Positions 17,704 through 25,130 of a stretch of 64,000 nt of DNA are shown piece by piece. The stretch is from NCBI GenBank assembly GCA_965197385.1, contig CBDANA010000007.1, positions 620,001 to 684,000 on the forward strand, in the 5' to 3' direction. Both the position numbers and the translations under genes were made by a program. The notes under the pieces were generated by a model. The model was not told the origin of the DNA. It ran no database searches and saw only the letters and a program-made list of their open reading frames with translations. The DNA is from G963667915 sp965197385. Lineage in GTDB: Bacteria > Acidobacteriota > Vicinamibacteria > Vicinamibacterales > UBA823. The stretch's first letter is position 1. Every line of letters starts with the position of its first letter.

Positions 17704-19032
17704 CTACGGTTGCCGCAACGCCAGATAGTCGAGGAGCAGGTTCGCCATCGCTCTCATGCCGACCGGCACGGACGAGTCATCTGCCTGAAAGGTCGGCGTG
17801 TGGTGTCCGCCGGACTCCGTTCCGGGTTGCACCATCCCGAGCCGGAAGAAGAAGCCCGGCACTTCGTTGGCGAAGAGCGAGAAGTCCTCGCCGCCCATCA
17901 CCGGCTCGACCACAAGAACGCTGTCGACGCCGACGACCTTTTCCAGCGTGGGCGCCATGAGCGCCGTCAGCTCGGCGTCGTTGATCGTGGCGGGCGATCC
18001 CCGGTCGTATTCGAGCTCGTAGGTGCCGCCGCCGGACGTCGTCACCCCATCCAGGATTTCTCCGATCCGTCGCTCGATCGTGTCGCGGACGTCGGGATCG
18101 TAGGTCCGGACGGTACCCTCCATCCGCACGTCCTCCGGAATGATGTTGAAACGCGTCCCGCCTTGCATGAGCCCGACCGTCACCACGCTCGGCTCGAGGG
18201 GCGACAGGTTGCGCGAGCGAATCGTCTGGAGCGCCATGACCGCCTGCGAGGCCATGACGATCGGGTCAATCCCGAGATGCGGGTAGGCGCCGTGCGCCTG
18301 CTGCCCTGTGACGCGAATCTTGAAGTGGTCCACGGCGGCCAGCATCGGTCCTGGCCTGTAGCCAAGCGTTCCCACCTCCATGGAGGCGAGGGTGTGCAGG
18401 CCGAAGATGGCCGACGGGCGAGGATTCTCCAGCACGCCCTCCAGCACCATGAGATCCGCACCGCCTTCCTCACCGGGTGGTGGACCTTCCTCGGCAGGCT
18501 GAAAGATGAACTTGATCATGCCCGGAATCCGGTCCCGCATGGAAGCGAGAACCGACGCGACGCCGAGCTGCACGGCGGTGTGGACGTCGTGACCGCAGGC
18601 GTGCATCACGCCGACGTCCTGCCCCAGATACTCCGTCCGCACCTTCGAGCGGAAGGGATAGGACGTATCCTCGGTGACGGGCAGCGCATCCATGTCGGCA
18701 CGCACGGCCACCACGTCGCCGGGTAGGCCGCCCCGGAGGATGCCGACGACCCCGGTATGGGCCACGTCGACCGTGACCTCGTCGAAGTCCAGCTCCCGAA
18801 GGTGTTCCGCGACCAGTGCCGCTGTCTCGAATTCCCGGTTGCCCAGCTCAGGGTTCTGGTGGATCCGCTGACGCAGCTCGATGATCTGCTCAACGTATCG
18901 GGTGACGGCCTCATCGACGGTCGGGTCTTGCGCCAGCGCGCCGACGGGTGTCCACAGCAAGCCGAGCAGGGCCAGCAACGCTCCTCTCGTCGCGGTCCTC
19001 GTCCTCAATTGCGCACTCCCTCTGTCCGTCAC
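17704..19032 (-). CDS. exported M20-family amidohydrolase
   Basis: This 442-residue metal-dependent hydrolase is of the M20D type (hippurate/N-acyl-amino-acid hydrolase-like), with a signal peptide (GALLALLGLLWTPVGALA) that sends it to the periplasm. Signatures are RQRIHQNPELGNREFET, VAVRADMDALPV, MHACGHDVHTAVQLGVA (metal-ligand Cys/His), IFQPAEEGPPPGEEGG, and the dimerisation-domain TGQQAHGAYPHLGIDPI. EPVMGGEDFSLFANEVPGFF near the end carries another ligand. Its start overlaps the stop of a small membrane-protein gene by 4 bp. In the 154 bp between this gene and the IS256-family element, a startless 39-codon frame ends CARWLATGQCA at 17588; it may be a gene fragment. Confidence 0.9.
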   Translation of the reverse strand: MTDRGSAQLRTRTATRGALLALLGLLWTPVGALAQDPTVDEAVTRYVEQIIELRQRIHQNPELGNREFETAALVAEHLRELDFDEVTVDVAHTGVVGILRGGLPGDVVAVRADMDALPVTEDTSYPFRSKVRTEYLGQDVGVMHACGHDVHTAVQLGVASVLASMRDRIPGMIKFIFQPAEEGPPPGEEGGADLMVLEGVLENPRPSAIFGLHTLASMEVGTLGYRPGPMLAAVDHFKIRVTGQQAHGAYPHLGIDPIVMASQAVMALQTIRSRNLSPLEPSVVTVGLMQGGTRFNIIPEDVRMEGTVRTYDPDVRDTIERRIGEILDGVTTSGGGTYELEYDRGSPATINDAELTALMAPTLEKVVGVDSVLVVEPVMGGEDFSLFANEVPGFFFRLGMVQPGTESGGHHTPTFQADDSSVPVGMRAMANLLLDYLALRQP

Positions 19033-19259
19033 TCGTGCTCTGGGGTCGGTCTTCTATCGCGAATCGCCCGAATCAACGCCTGGCCTCCTCCGAAGACGAA
19101 GCCCCCAGCGACGACTTCCCAAGAGAGGACGAGCTCCAGAAGCTTGAAAAGATTCTCTAGACGGCCGCTGTTGAACAGGACGGCCAGCAGTGTGAAGCTG
19201 AACGTGAGACTGACGGTGACCAACCCAACGGTCGCGAGCGCCTTCTGATATTTCTCCAT
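19029..19259 (-). CDS. small two-span membrane protein
   Basis: This 76-residue protein has two predicted membrane segments (ALATVGLVTVSLTFSFTLLA and SWEVVAGGFVFGGGQALI) and a charged tail (RAIRDRRPTPEHE). AAGGGAATGGC precedes the ATG, and the stop overlaps the M20 start (ATGA), so the two are probably co-translated. I do not recognise a family. Confidence 0.55.
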   Translation of the reverse strand: MEKYQKALATVGLVTVSLTFSFTLLAVLFNSGRLENLFKLLELVLSWEVVAGGFVFGGGQALIRAIRDRRPTPEHE

Positions 19260-19421
19260 GCCATTCCCTTATTCCTGACGGCGAACAATCCGGCACCGAC
19301 GAGGACGAGGATGAGAATGCTGAGCGTCCAGGACAGAGGGGCAACCGCGGCGTCGGTGTCGCGCACCGCTCCACCGGTTCTGGCCGAGTGACCTTCCCCT
19401 GGATACGTGGGATTCCGATCG

Positions 19422-20420
19422 CTATCTGCTGGCCAGCTCCAAGCCACTCTTGATAGGTGCGATACCGGGCAGTTGCCACTCCTCCCACATCGTATCGACC
19501 ATCCCCTGAATGTAGTCGATATCCTCGTCGATCAAATGGGCGAAGCGTCCTTGCTTGACGAGGTACTCGCGGACGGGGATGCGCCCCTTCTTGTGCGGGT
19601 CGTACGTGTAGGTCACCCGCCCGTCGATGATCTCATAGAGGGGGAAGATGCCCGACTTGATGCCCAGCTCACCCAGCTCGCGCGAGTAGCGCGGGTGGAA
19701 GTCCCACCCCTTGGGGCAGGGGTCAAACGTGTGGATGAAGGTCGGCCCACCGATACTCAGGGCTTTGCGCGTCTTGTTCATGAAATCCAGCACCGGGAAT
19801 GTCGCGCTGGCGGTGGCCACGTAGCGGCAGGTCGGGTGCCCCACGGCGAGCATCGGCGCCAAGTTCTTCTTCCACCGCTTGTGCATGATGCGGTGCTTCG
19901 TGCCGGGCGGCGTAAAGGTCGTCTGCGCGCCGTAGGTCGTCATTCCCGTGGCCTGAATATCGGTGTTGGCCGCAGACTCGTTGTCGTAAACGATGATCAG
20001 GAGGTCGTAATCGGTCTGCAGGGCGCCCGAAATGCCAGACAGACCCATGTCGCCGCCGCCCAGATCCCCACAGAAGTTGATGACGTTGATCTTCTCCTTG
20101 GCGATCTTCCCCTTGCGCATCAGCGCCCTCAGGCCGGCCGCCGTCCCGATCGCCGACGCGCCCCCAGCGCCCAGCTGGGTATGCATCCAGGGAATGATCC
20201 AGGGTGTGGTCTGATAGCTGGTGTTGGCGACATACATACATCCGGTGGCGCCCGTGGCAATCGTTCGGGGACCGGACGCCTTCGAGAAGTCGCGCATCAC
20301 CATGGCCGACTCGCAGCCCTGGCACGTCCGGTGCCCGGAGGTATAGAACTCCTCGAGCGGCGCATCGTGCACCTTCTTCATCTGCTCGTAGTCGATGACC
20401 GGCAATGTCGTCGTCGCCAT
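19422..20420 (-). CDS. 2-oxoacid:ferredoxin oxidoreductase beta subunit, oxalate-oxidoreductase-like
   Basis: This 332-residue thiamine-pyrophosphate subunit contains TCQGCESAM and a third cysteine in GATGCMYVAN; a further cysteine is in FIHTFDPCPKGW. Together these fit the four ligands of the proximal [4Fe-4S] cluster. The ThDP site is NVINFCGDLGGGDMGL, then YDNESAANTDIQATG. It follows the alpha gene after 93 bp containing an inverted copy of part of the operator region (20460-20474). Family knowledge: the beta subunit binds ThDP and transfers electrons to the ferredoxin-like domain. The substrate is inferred from the alpha subunit. Confidence 0.88.
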   Translation of the reverse strand: MATTTLPVIDYEQMKKVHDAPLEEFYTSGHRTCQGCESAMVMRDFSKASGPRTIATGATGCMYVANTSYQTTPWIIPWMHTQLGAGGASAIGTAAGLRALMRKGKIAKEKINVINFCGDLGGGDMGLSGISGALQTDYDLLIIVYDNESAANTDIQATGMTTYGAQTTFTPPGTKHRIMHKRWKKNLAPMLAVGHPTCRYVATASATFPVLDFMNKTRKALSIGGPTFIHTFDPCPKGWDFHPRYSRELGELGIKSGIFPLYEIIDGRVTYTYDPHKKGRIPVREYLVKQGRFAHLIDEDIDYIQGMVDTMWEEWQLPGIAPIKSGLELASR

Positions 20421-20459
20421 AGTTCATCCTTACCTTATCGTACGTAGAGCACCTTAATC

Positions 20460-20474
20460 ATACCAGTTTTCCGG
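20460..20474 (-). promoter_or_regulatory. 15-bp copy of the operator-region sequence between alpha and beta genes
   Basis: The minus strand reads CCGGAAAACTGGTAT, identical to 23091-23105, which includes the left arm of the GntR-type palindrome. It lies 40 bp upstream of the beta-subunit start. It may be a second half-site for the same regulator or an internal promoter. Confidence 0.45.
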
Positions 20475-20513
20475 TGCGCTCGAAGCCCCACCGACGCCGA
20501 AGGCTCCGGCGGA

Positions 20514-21734
20514 TCATTCCCGCAGCCCAACCCAGGTGACGAGCTCGTCGCCCCCCCCACCGCGTGCGGCGTCGAGGGCTCGCTCGTACATCCCAATGCA
20601 ATCTTCGATGGAGATATCCCGCCCACCGAGACCGCCGATGAAGTTGATCACGTTCGGACGCTCGCTCGAGGGGTAAAGGCAGGAACGGATCTCATGAACG
20701 ACAATCCCACCGCTATCGGGCGACCCGTGGGCAAAGTTCCGATCGATGACCCCCACCGCCTTGAACCGTTCCAAGCACGTCCGCAGCTCGTCCGTGGGGA
20801 ACGGTCGGAACCAGCGCAGGTTGACGTAGCCGACCTTGCGGCCCTGCTCCCGAAGGCGTCGGACCGCCGTCCGGGCCGGCATGCAGACGGCGCCAATCCC
20901 GAGCAGCACCGCCTCCGCGTCTTCCGTCATGAACTCGGAGAAGTACGGATTGTCATATCGCGGACCAAAGATCTCGCTGAACTCTTGATACGCCTCCTTG
21001 ATGACCACCTTGGCCCGACGGGCCGCCTCCCAGTTCTGTCGCCGCAACTCTATAACCCAATCTTCGTTCACCTGAGGCGCGACGGAGATCGGGTTGTCCG
21101 GGTGGAGCCGGCGCTCCGCCAAGTCGTACGGGGGGAGGAACCGCTTGACCGCTTCTTCCGTCGGCACCTTCACCATGTGTTGCGAGTGGGTCAGGAAGGC
21201 TCCGTCCATAGCCAAGGCCATCGGCATGCGAACGCGTTTGTCTTCGGCGACCCGATAGCCGATGAATACATGCTCCAGGGCCTCCTGGGCAGTGCTCGCC
21301 CAGCAGATGAGCCATCCCATGTCGCGGAGGGACATCGCATCGTTGTGCTCGACGCCGAACGCCCCTGGGTCGTCGAGCGCCCGATTGCCGACCAGGAGGA
21401 GCGGGGGGAGGCGGTCAGTGGCCGTCACCACCAGCGCTTCGAACCCGTACATCCACCCCGTGCCGCTGCTGCCCCCGAACGCTCGCGCCCCGACGGAGCT
21501 GGCGTGTTTGACGATCTCGAACTGCGAGTGCTCACTGTCGGCGACGATGTACTCGGCGTTGAGCTCTCCGTCTGCGATCATCTTCGACAACAGGTCCATC
21601 ACCTCGGTGTACGGCCGGATGGGATACGCGGCGATCACGTCGACGTCGGCCAACTTCACCGCATGCGAGACTGCCTGACAGCCGGTGAGCAGGTCTTCGC
21701 GTTCCCAGATTTCGATGTCTTGGGCGACCGTCAC
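20514..21734 (-). CDS. 2-oxoacid:ferredoxin oxidoreductase alpha subunit, oxalate-oxidoreductase-like
   Basis: This 406-residue subunit carries the ThDP pyrimidine and transketolase-C domains. The GTG at 21734 follows AGGAGGGGCC and overlaps the gamma-delta stop by 4 bp. The substrate segment reads AAYPIRPYTEVMDLL with Arg40, where pyruvate enzymes have TPxTP. A second Arg118 lies in LLVGNRALDDPGAFGVEHND. As I recall, Arg31 and Arg109 of the Moorella thermoacetica oxalate oxidoreductase alpha subunit bind oxalate; the same spacing of 78 is found here. SEHSQFEIVKHASSVGARAF also fits that enzyme. I infer oxalate plus CoA-independent oxidation to two CO2 with ferredoxin as acceptor. A different short dicarboxylic substrate remains possible. 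Confidence 0.75.
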   Translation of the reverse strand: MTVAQDIEIWEREDLLTGCQAVSHAVKLADVDVIAAYPIRPYTEVMDLLSKMIADGELNAEYIVADSEHSQFEIVKHASSVGARAFGGSSGTGWMYGFEALVVTATDRLPPLLLVGNRALDDPGAFGVEHNDAMSLRDMGWLICWASTAQEALEHVFIGYRVAEDKRVRMPMALAMDGAFLTHSQHMVKVPTEEAVKRFLPPYDLAERRLHPDNPISVAPQVNEDWVIELRRQNWEAARRAKVVIKEAYQEFSEIFGPRYDNPYFSEFMTEDAEAVLLGIGAVCMPARTAVRRLREQGRKVGYVNLRWFRPFPTDELRTCLERFKAVGVIDRNFAHGSPDSGGIVVHEIRSCLYPSSERPNVINFIGGLGGRDISIEDCIGMYERALDAARGGGGDELVTWVGLRE

Positions 21735-22909
21735 GGCCCCTCCTTCCGAGCGGCCGCTGCGCTCTTGGGTGCCACGGGCGCTGCTTCTCGGAACTCGAGG
21801 CCTGTCCCCGTGACATGTGGGTAGTGCACGCGCGTCGTGCCCTTCTTTTCCTCCGCCCACTCGATGTAGCCCGCCGGGTCCTTCACGTGGTGCTCCCAAG
21901 GGCTGTTGTAGTTTTCGAATTGCAGCTCGTCGGTCATGACGATGCATTCCTTGACAGGACAGACGTCGGCGCACTTGTGACACCCGGTGCAGACTTCGTA
22001 GTTGATGTCGTACAACCCGTCATCCGTCGGATCGAAGCACGCATCCGGGCAGTCGAACCAACAGAGCGTACATTTGATGCACAGGTCGAATCGTACGACT
22101 GGGCGTTGGGTCTTGGTGGTCCCGCGTTTGAACATCTCGTTGCGGGTTTGCCCCCGTGGGCCCATTTTGAAGCCTCGTGGGACCGCGGGTACGACCACCC
22201 CTCCCTCTTCAAACTCATGCCACTTAGGCAGCACCGGGATCTCGTATGGCCAGTCGATGCCTTGACCCGGAGTCACAGGTTTCACCCGACGCAGTGTCGC
22301 CTCGTACGCCTCGCGTGCCGCGCGCGCGCGGTGCGCGTCCTTGGTCTTGTCTAGCAGATACTCTTCCACGGCCTCTATGGAGATGATGTTCGGATCCACC
22401 GCCGCGATGGCACCGAGACAGCACTCTCGCGTGAGGTCATCCTTGAAGACCCACAGGCCGGCCAGGCTAGCGTCTCCGTCGAGTGTGGCCAGGCGATAGG
22501 GGAATGGTCGCTTCGCCATGAACTTGAGGAGGAGGTCATGGTCGTGGCGGGTCATCACGAGCTGGCAGCCTTTTTCGCGCACCTTCTCGTTGATCGCACG
22601 CACGCCATGCCAGCCCCACGGCTCGACCCCCTTCACCATGGTGTCGTCCAGGACCACCGAGACGTCAGCCTCGTCGATGTCCATCTTCGCCCCGCACTCG
22701 GCCTCGAGCTCTTCCTCTTGGAGGTCGGGGGAGACGAACGCGAAGTATTTACAGGGGATCCCGTTGCGCTCCGGGGCATCGCTGTAGCGGCCGTTCGAAA
22801 AGGCGACCTTGCCCATCCGACTGGCGATCATCACGATGTCGCTGCCGATGTACTTCCCAAGATTCTTCTGAAAGATGCCCCGGTAGTTCACCTCTACGCG
22901 TTTGATCAT
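21731..22909 (-). CDS. 2-oxoacid:ferredoxin oxidoreductase fused gamma-delta subunit
   Basis: This 392-residue fusion has a gamma domain (MIKRVEVNYRGIFQKNLGKY, QEEELEAECGAKMDIDEADV, DDTMVKGVEPWGWHGVRAIN). A ferredoxin-like delta domain follows, with two [4Fe-4S] motifs, CIKCTLCWFDCPDAC and CTGCHKCADVCPVKEC. Fusion of gamma and delta is the arrangement found in oxalate oxidoreductase. The ATG at 22909 follows AAGGATAG; upstream in-frame codons lack support. It is the first gene of the operon gamma-delta, alpha, beta, reading away from the palindrome at 23099-23117. Confidence 0.88.
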   Translation of the reverse strand: MIKRVEVNYRGIFQKNLGKYIGSDIVMIASRMGKVAFSNGRYSDAPERNGIPCKYFAFVSPDLQEEELEAECGAKMDIDEADVSVVLDDTMVKGVEPWGWHGVRAINEKVREKGCQLVMTRHDHDLLLKFMAKRPFPYRLATLDGDASLAGLWVFKDDLTRECCLGAIAAVDPNIISIEAVEEYLLDKTKDAHRARAAREAYEATLRRVKPVTPGQGIDWPYEIPVLPKWHEFEEGGVVVPAVPRGFKMGPRGQTRNEMFKRGTTKTQRPVVRFDLCIKCTLCWFDCPDACFDPTDDGLYDINYEVCTGCHKCADVCPVKECIVMTDELQFENYNSPWEHHVKDPAGYIEWAEEKKGTTRVHYPHVTGTGLEFREAAPVAPKSAAAARKEGP

Positions 22910-23098
22910 GAAACTATCCTTACTAAGCGTCCTGGTAAGTTTAGTGCCTACCACGTGTTTGCCATCTACTGCCGGACAGGGTTGAAGCTGAGGGAGATCC
23001 ACCGCTTATCCCTTCCCGGGCTTCTGATCGTAACGGGGACGAGCCTCCCACGGCGGCGGCCTTACCTCTCACGGCCTGGGTTTGCGTACTCCGGAAAA

Positions 23099-23117
23099 CT
23101 GGTATACAGTATACCAG
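23099..23117. promoter_or_regulatory. 19-bp palindromic operator, likely for the GntR-type regulator
   Basis: CTGGTATACAGTATACCAG is a perfect palindrome around a central A. The GTATAC arms match the pattern commonly bound by FadR/FCD-type GntR regulators. It lies between the divergent oxidoreductase operon and regulator gene, about 190 bp upstream of the former and 62 bp upstream of the latter. Confidence 0.75.
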
Positions 23118-23179
23118 ATTGAAAGGCCCACCTCACAGTCTCCCCTTTACTTACGAAGTTCACGCACCCCTTTTATCAC

Positions 23180-23869
23180 ATGCCAGCCACTGCCCTCAAC
23201 CTTAAACCGATTGGCGCCAGTGACGCCCTGAAGAACCGGATTTACCTCCAGCTGAAGGAGGCGATCTGCGAGGTGAACATCTATGCCGAGGAGACGGAGC
23301 CGAAGCTCGACGAGCGGAAGCTGGGCGAGGCGCTGGGCGTGAGCCGGACGCCGATCCGCGAGGCGCTGGCGCGCCTGGAGCAGGACGGGTTCGTCCGGAT
23401 GGTGCCGCGGAAGGGAGCCTTCATCGTCCGCAAGACGAAGAAGGAGATCCTGGAAATGATCACCGCGTGGGCGGCGCTCGAGAGCATGGCGGCCCGGCTG
23501 ATCACGGAGCATGCGAACGACGAAGAGATCTCGACGCTGCGCAGGATGTTCGCCAAGTTCGACGGCGGTCAGGTAAAGGCGCGCATTGACGAGTACTCCG
23601 CCACGAACATCTCGTTCCACCAGGCGCTGCTGCAGTTGAGCCGCTGCGACTTGCTCAACCGGCTGGCGGAGAACCTGTTCGTCCATATGCGCTCGATCCG
23701 GATGCAGACGATCGGCGACCGCGACCGAGTGAGCCAGTCGATCATCGACCACATGCAGATCATCGAGGCACTTGAGAGCCGCGAACCCGACCTGGCCGAA
23801 CGGCTGGTGCGCGAGCACAGCCTCAACCTGGCGAAGCACGTCGAGAAGCACGTGAATTACCTGGCCTAG
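23180..23869 (+). CDS. GntR-family (FCD domain) transcriptional regulator
   Basis: This 229-residue regulator has a winged helix-turn-helix (about 15-80: LKNRIYLQLKEAICE, ALGVSRTPIREALARLEQDG, VRMVPRKGAFIV) and an all-helical FCD effector domain. The FCD metal/ligand residues appear as NISFHQALLQLS and IIDHMQIIEAL...HSLNLAKHVEKHV. FCD domains bind carboxylate metabolites. Divergence from the oxidoreductase operon across a palindrome implies that it controls that operon and itself. The gene downstream, a truncated ThDP enzyme, starts 21 bp later and was likely in the same transcript. Confidence 0.9.
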   Translation: MPATALNLKPIGASDALKNRIYLQLKEAICEVNIYAEETEPKLDERKLGEALGVSRTPIREALARLEQDGFVRMVPRKGAFIVRKTKKEILEMITAWAALESMAARLITEHANDEEISTLRRMFAKFDGGQVKARIDEYSATNISFHQALLQLSRCDLLNRLAENLFVHMRSIRMQTIGDRDRVSQSIIDHMQIIEALESREPDLAERLVREHSLNLAKHVEKHVNYLA

Positions 23870-23890
23870 AACTCATACACGGAGCACACC

Positions 23891-24011
23891 ATGCCAACTG
23901 GTGAAGCGAAGAGGCAGCCGGCCGACACTGGGGCGAAGCCGGAACAGATCTCGGGCGGCCATCTCGTGGCCAAGGCGCTGAAGGCCGAAGGGGTCGAGGT
24001 CATCTTCACCC
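23891..24011 (+). pseudogene. thiamine-pyrophosphate enzyme, first 40 codons only
   Basis: An ATG with GGAG upstream begins MPTGEAKRQPADTGAKPEQ, then ISGGHLVAKALKAEGVEVIF. The second part is the standard N-terminus of acetolactate-synthase/oxalyl-CoA-decarboxylase-type ThDP enzymes, which should continue TLCGGH. Similarity stops abruptly at about 24010, where a different gene's interior begins. Its place beside the putative oxalate oxidoreductase and regulator makes an oxalyl-CoA decarboxylase attractive, but the fragment is too short to decide. Confidence 0.7.
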
Positions 24012-24389
24012 ATCTACCCGATCAACCCGAAGGCGGACAAGAGCAACCCGGTGGATATCACCGGCGGCGAGCCGCCGACGACCTACCGGAACACGGTCAA
24101 GCTGGGGCTCGAGGACGATCGCGTGCACGCGCTCATCCTGGGCTACTGGCACACGATCATCACGCCGCCGATGGTCATCGCGAAATTGGCGTCCAAGGTC
24201 GCGGAGGAAGCGCGGGCGAAGGGCATCGACAAGCCGGTCGTCGCCTCCCTGGTCGGCGACGCCGAGGTCGAAGAGGCCTCGGAGTGTGTCTACGACCGCG
24301 GGATCGTGGCGTATCCCTACACGACGCAGCTGCCGGTAAACGTGCTGGGCGCGAAGTACCGCTGGGCGCGCGCGGCCGGCCTGCTGTAG
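24012..24389 (+). pseudogene. acetate-CoA ligase (ADP-forming)-type protein, C-terminal fragment
   Basis: From the junction the frame reads IYPINPKADKSNPVDITGG, EPPTTYRNTVKLGLEDDRVH, then KPVVASLVGDAEVEEASECV and ends at a TAG after ARAAGLL. NPVD(I/L)TGG and the following alpha/beta pattern are typical of the succinyl-CoA-ligase-like domain of NDP-forming acyl-CoA synthetases. All N-terminal CoA-binding parts are missing. Together with the preceding fragment this marks a deletion that joined two genes of one operon. Confidence 0.65.
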
Positions 24390-24692
24390 CTGCTGGAGCG
24401 ACCTGAAAAAAAATGACTTGACGGCATCGTGCGGGCCATCTGGTCCCGGGCCGGTCTCGCTACGGCTGAGGTCGCGCGAGGCTGCCGGCGCGTTCTACCC
24501 CGATGCCATCAAGTCCCTGGAGTCCCTCGGGCCCTCATCCGACCGCTGGACGGCCGGTTTCACGTCCGAGGGTGCCGACTGCCCGGTGGAGACATCGCGC
24601 CCCCTGCCCTCCAGCGTGGGCGCGGCGTTATCGCCACGCCACCGCTTTCTGTACACACATCTACACTTGGGGCTGGTCGAAGTTGTAGGGGT
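24390..24692. other. 303-bp gap without recognisable gene
   Basis: It holds an A8 run (24410s) and short unconserved open frames. I see no motif, repeat or RNA-like fold that I can name. It ends at the left inverted repeat of the IS3-family element. Confidence 0.4.
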
Positions 24693-24761
24693 TCAGACCC
24701 TTTTGGACCATTGAGGCCCTGAAAGTAAGAGACACTTCCGAGCCAGGGGAGGAGGATCCCC

Positions 24762-25130
24762 ATGGGCAAGGAAGCGTCGCCAGAAAGAGTCGTGCAGGAA
24801 ATCCGGCGGAAGACGCGCCGGCGGTTTTCAGCCGAAGAGAAGATTCGGATCGTACTCGAGGGCCTGCGCGGCGAGGAGAGCATCGCCACGCTGTGCCGGA
24901 AGGAAGGGCTGGCGCCGAATCTGTACTACCGGTGGAGCAAGGAGTTTCTCGAGGCCGGCAAGAAGCGTCTTGTCGGCGATACGAGCCGTGAAGCGACGGC
25001 CCCCGAGGTCACCGATCTGCGCAAGGAGAATAGCCGCCTGAAGCAGCTCGTGGCCGAGGTCGTCCTCGAAAACCGCCTGCTCAAAAAAAACGTGACGGGC
25101 TCCGACTCGGGAGACGACACGTGCGACTGA
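24762..25130 (+). CDS. IS3-family transposase OrfA
   Basis: This 122-residue helix-turn-helix and leucine-zipper protein contains TRRRFSAEEKIRIVLEGLRG, then IATLCRKEGLAPNLYYRWSK and a coiled coil (DLRKENSRLKQLVAEVVLEN). GGGGAGGAGGATCCCC precedes the ATG. Alone it regulates transposition. A -1 shift on the A8 run near its end gives the OrfAB transposase. Confidence 0.9.
   Translation: MGKEASPERVVQEIRRKTRRRFSAEEKIRIVLEGLRGEESIATLCRKEGLAPNLYYRWSKEFLEAGKKRLVGDTSREATAPEVTDLRKENSRLKQLVAEVVLENRLLKKNVTGSDSGDDTCD
25083..25090 (+). promoter_or_regulatory. A8 slippery site for programmed -1 frameshifting
   Basis: OrfA reads CTC AAA AAA AAC. A -1 slip gives CTC AAA AAA AAA CGT and continues open into OrfB, with no stop in between. 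This is the standard way IS3-family elements make OrfAB. Confidence 0.75.

Noticed and set aside
19157..19447. A 96-codon frame with one hydrophobic segment overlapping the small membrane protein gene
   Set aside because: Its C-terminal half is a shadow of the 76-residue frame, which has the better ribosome site and stop-start overlap.
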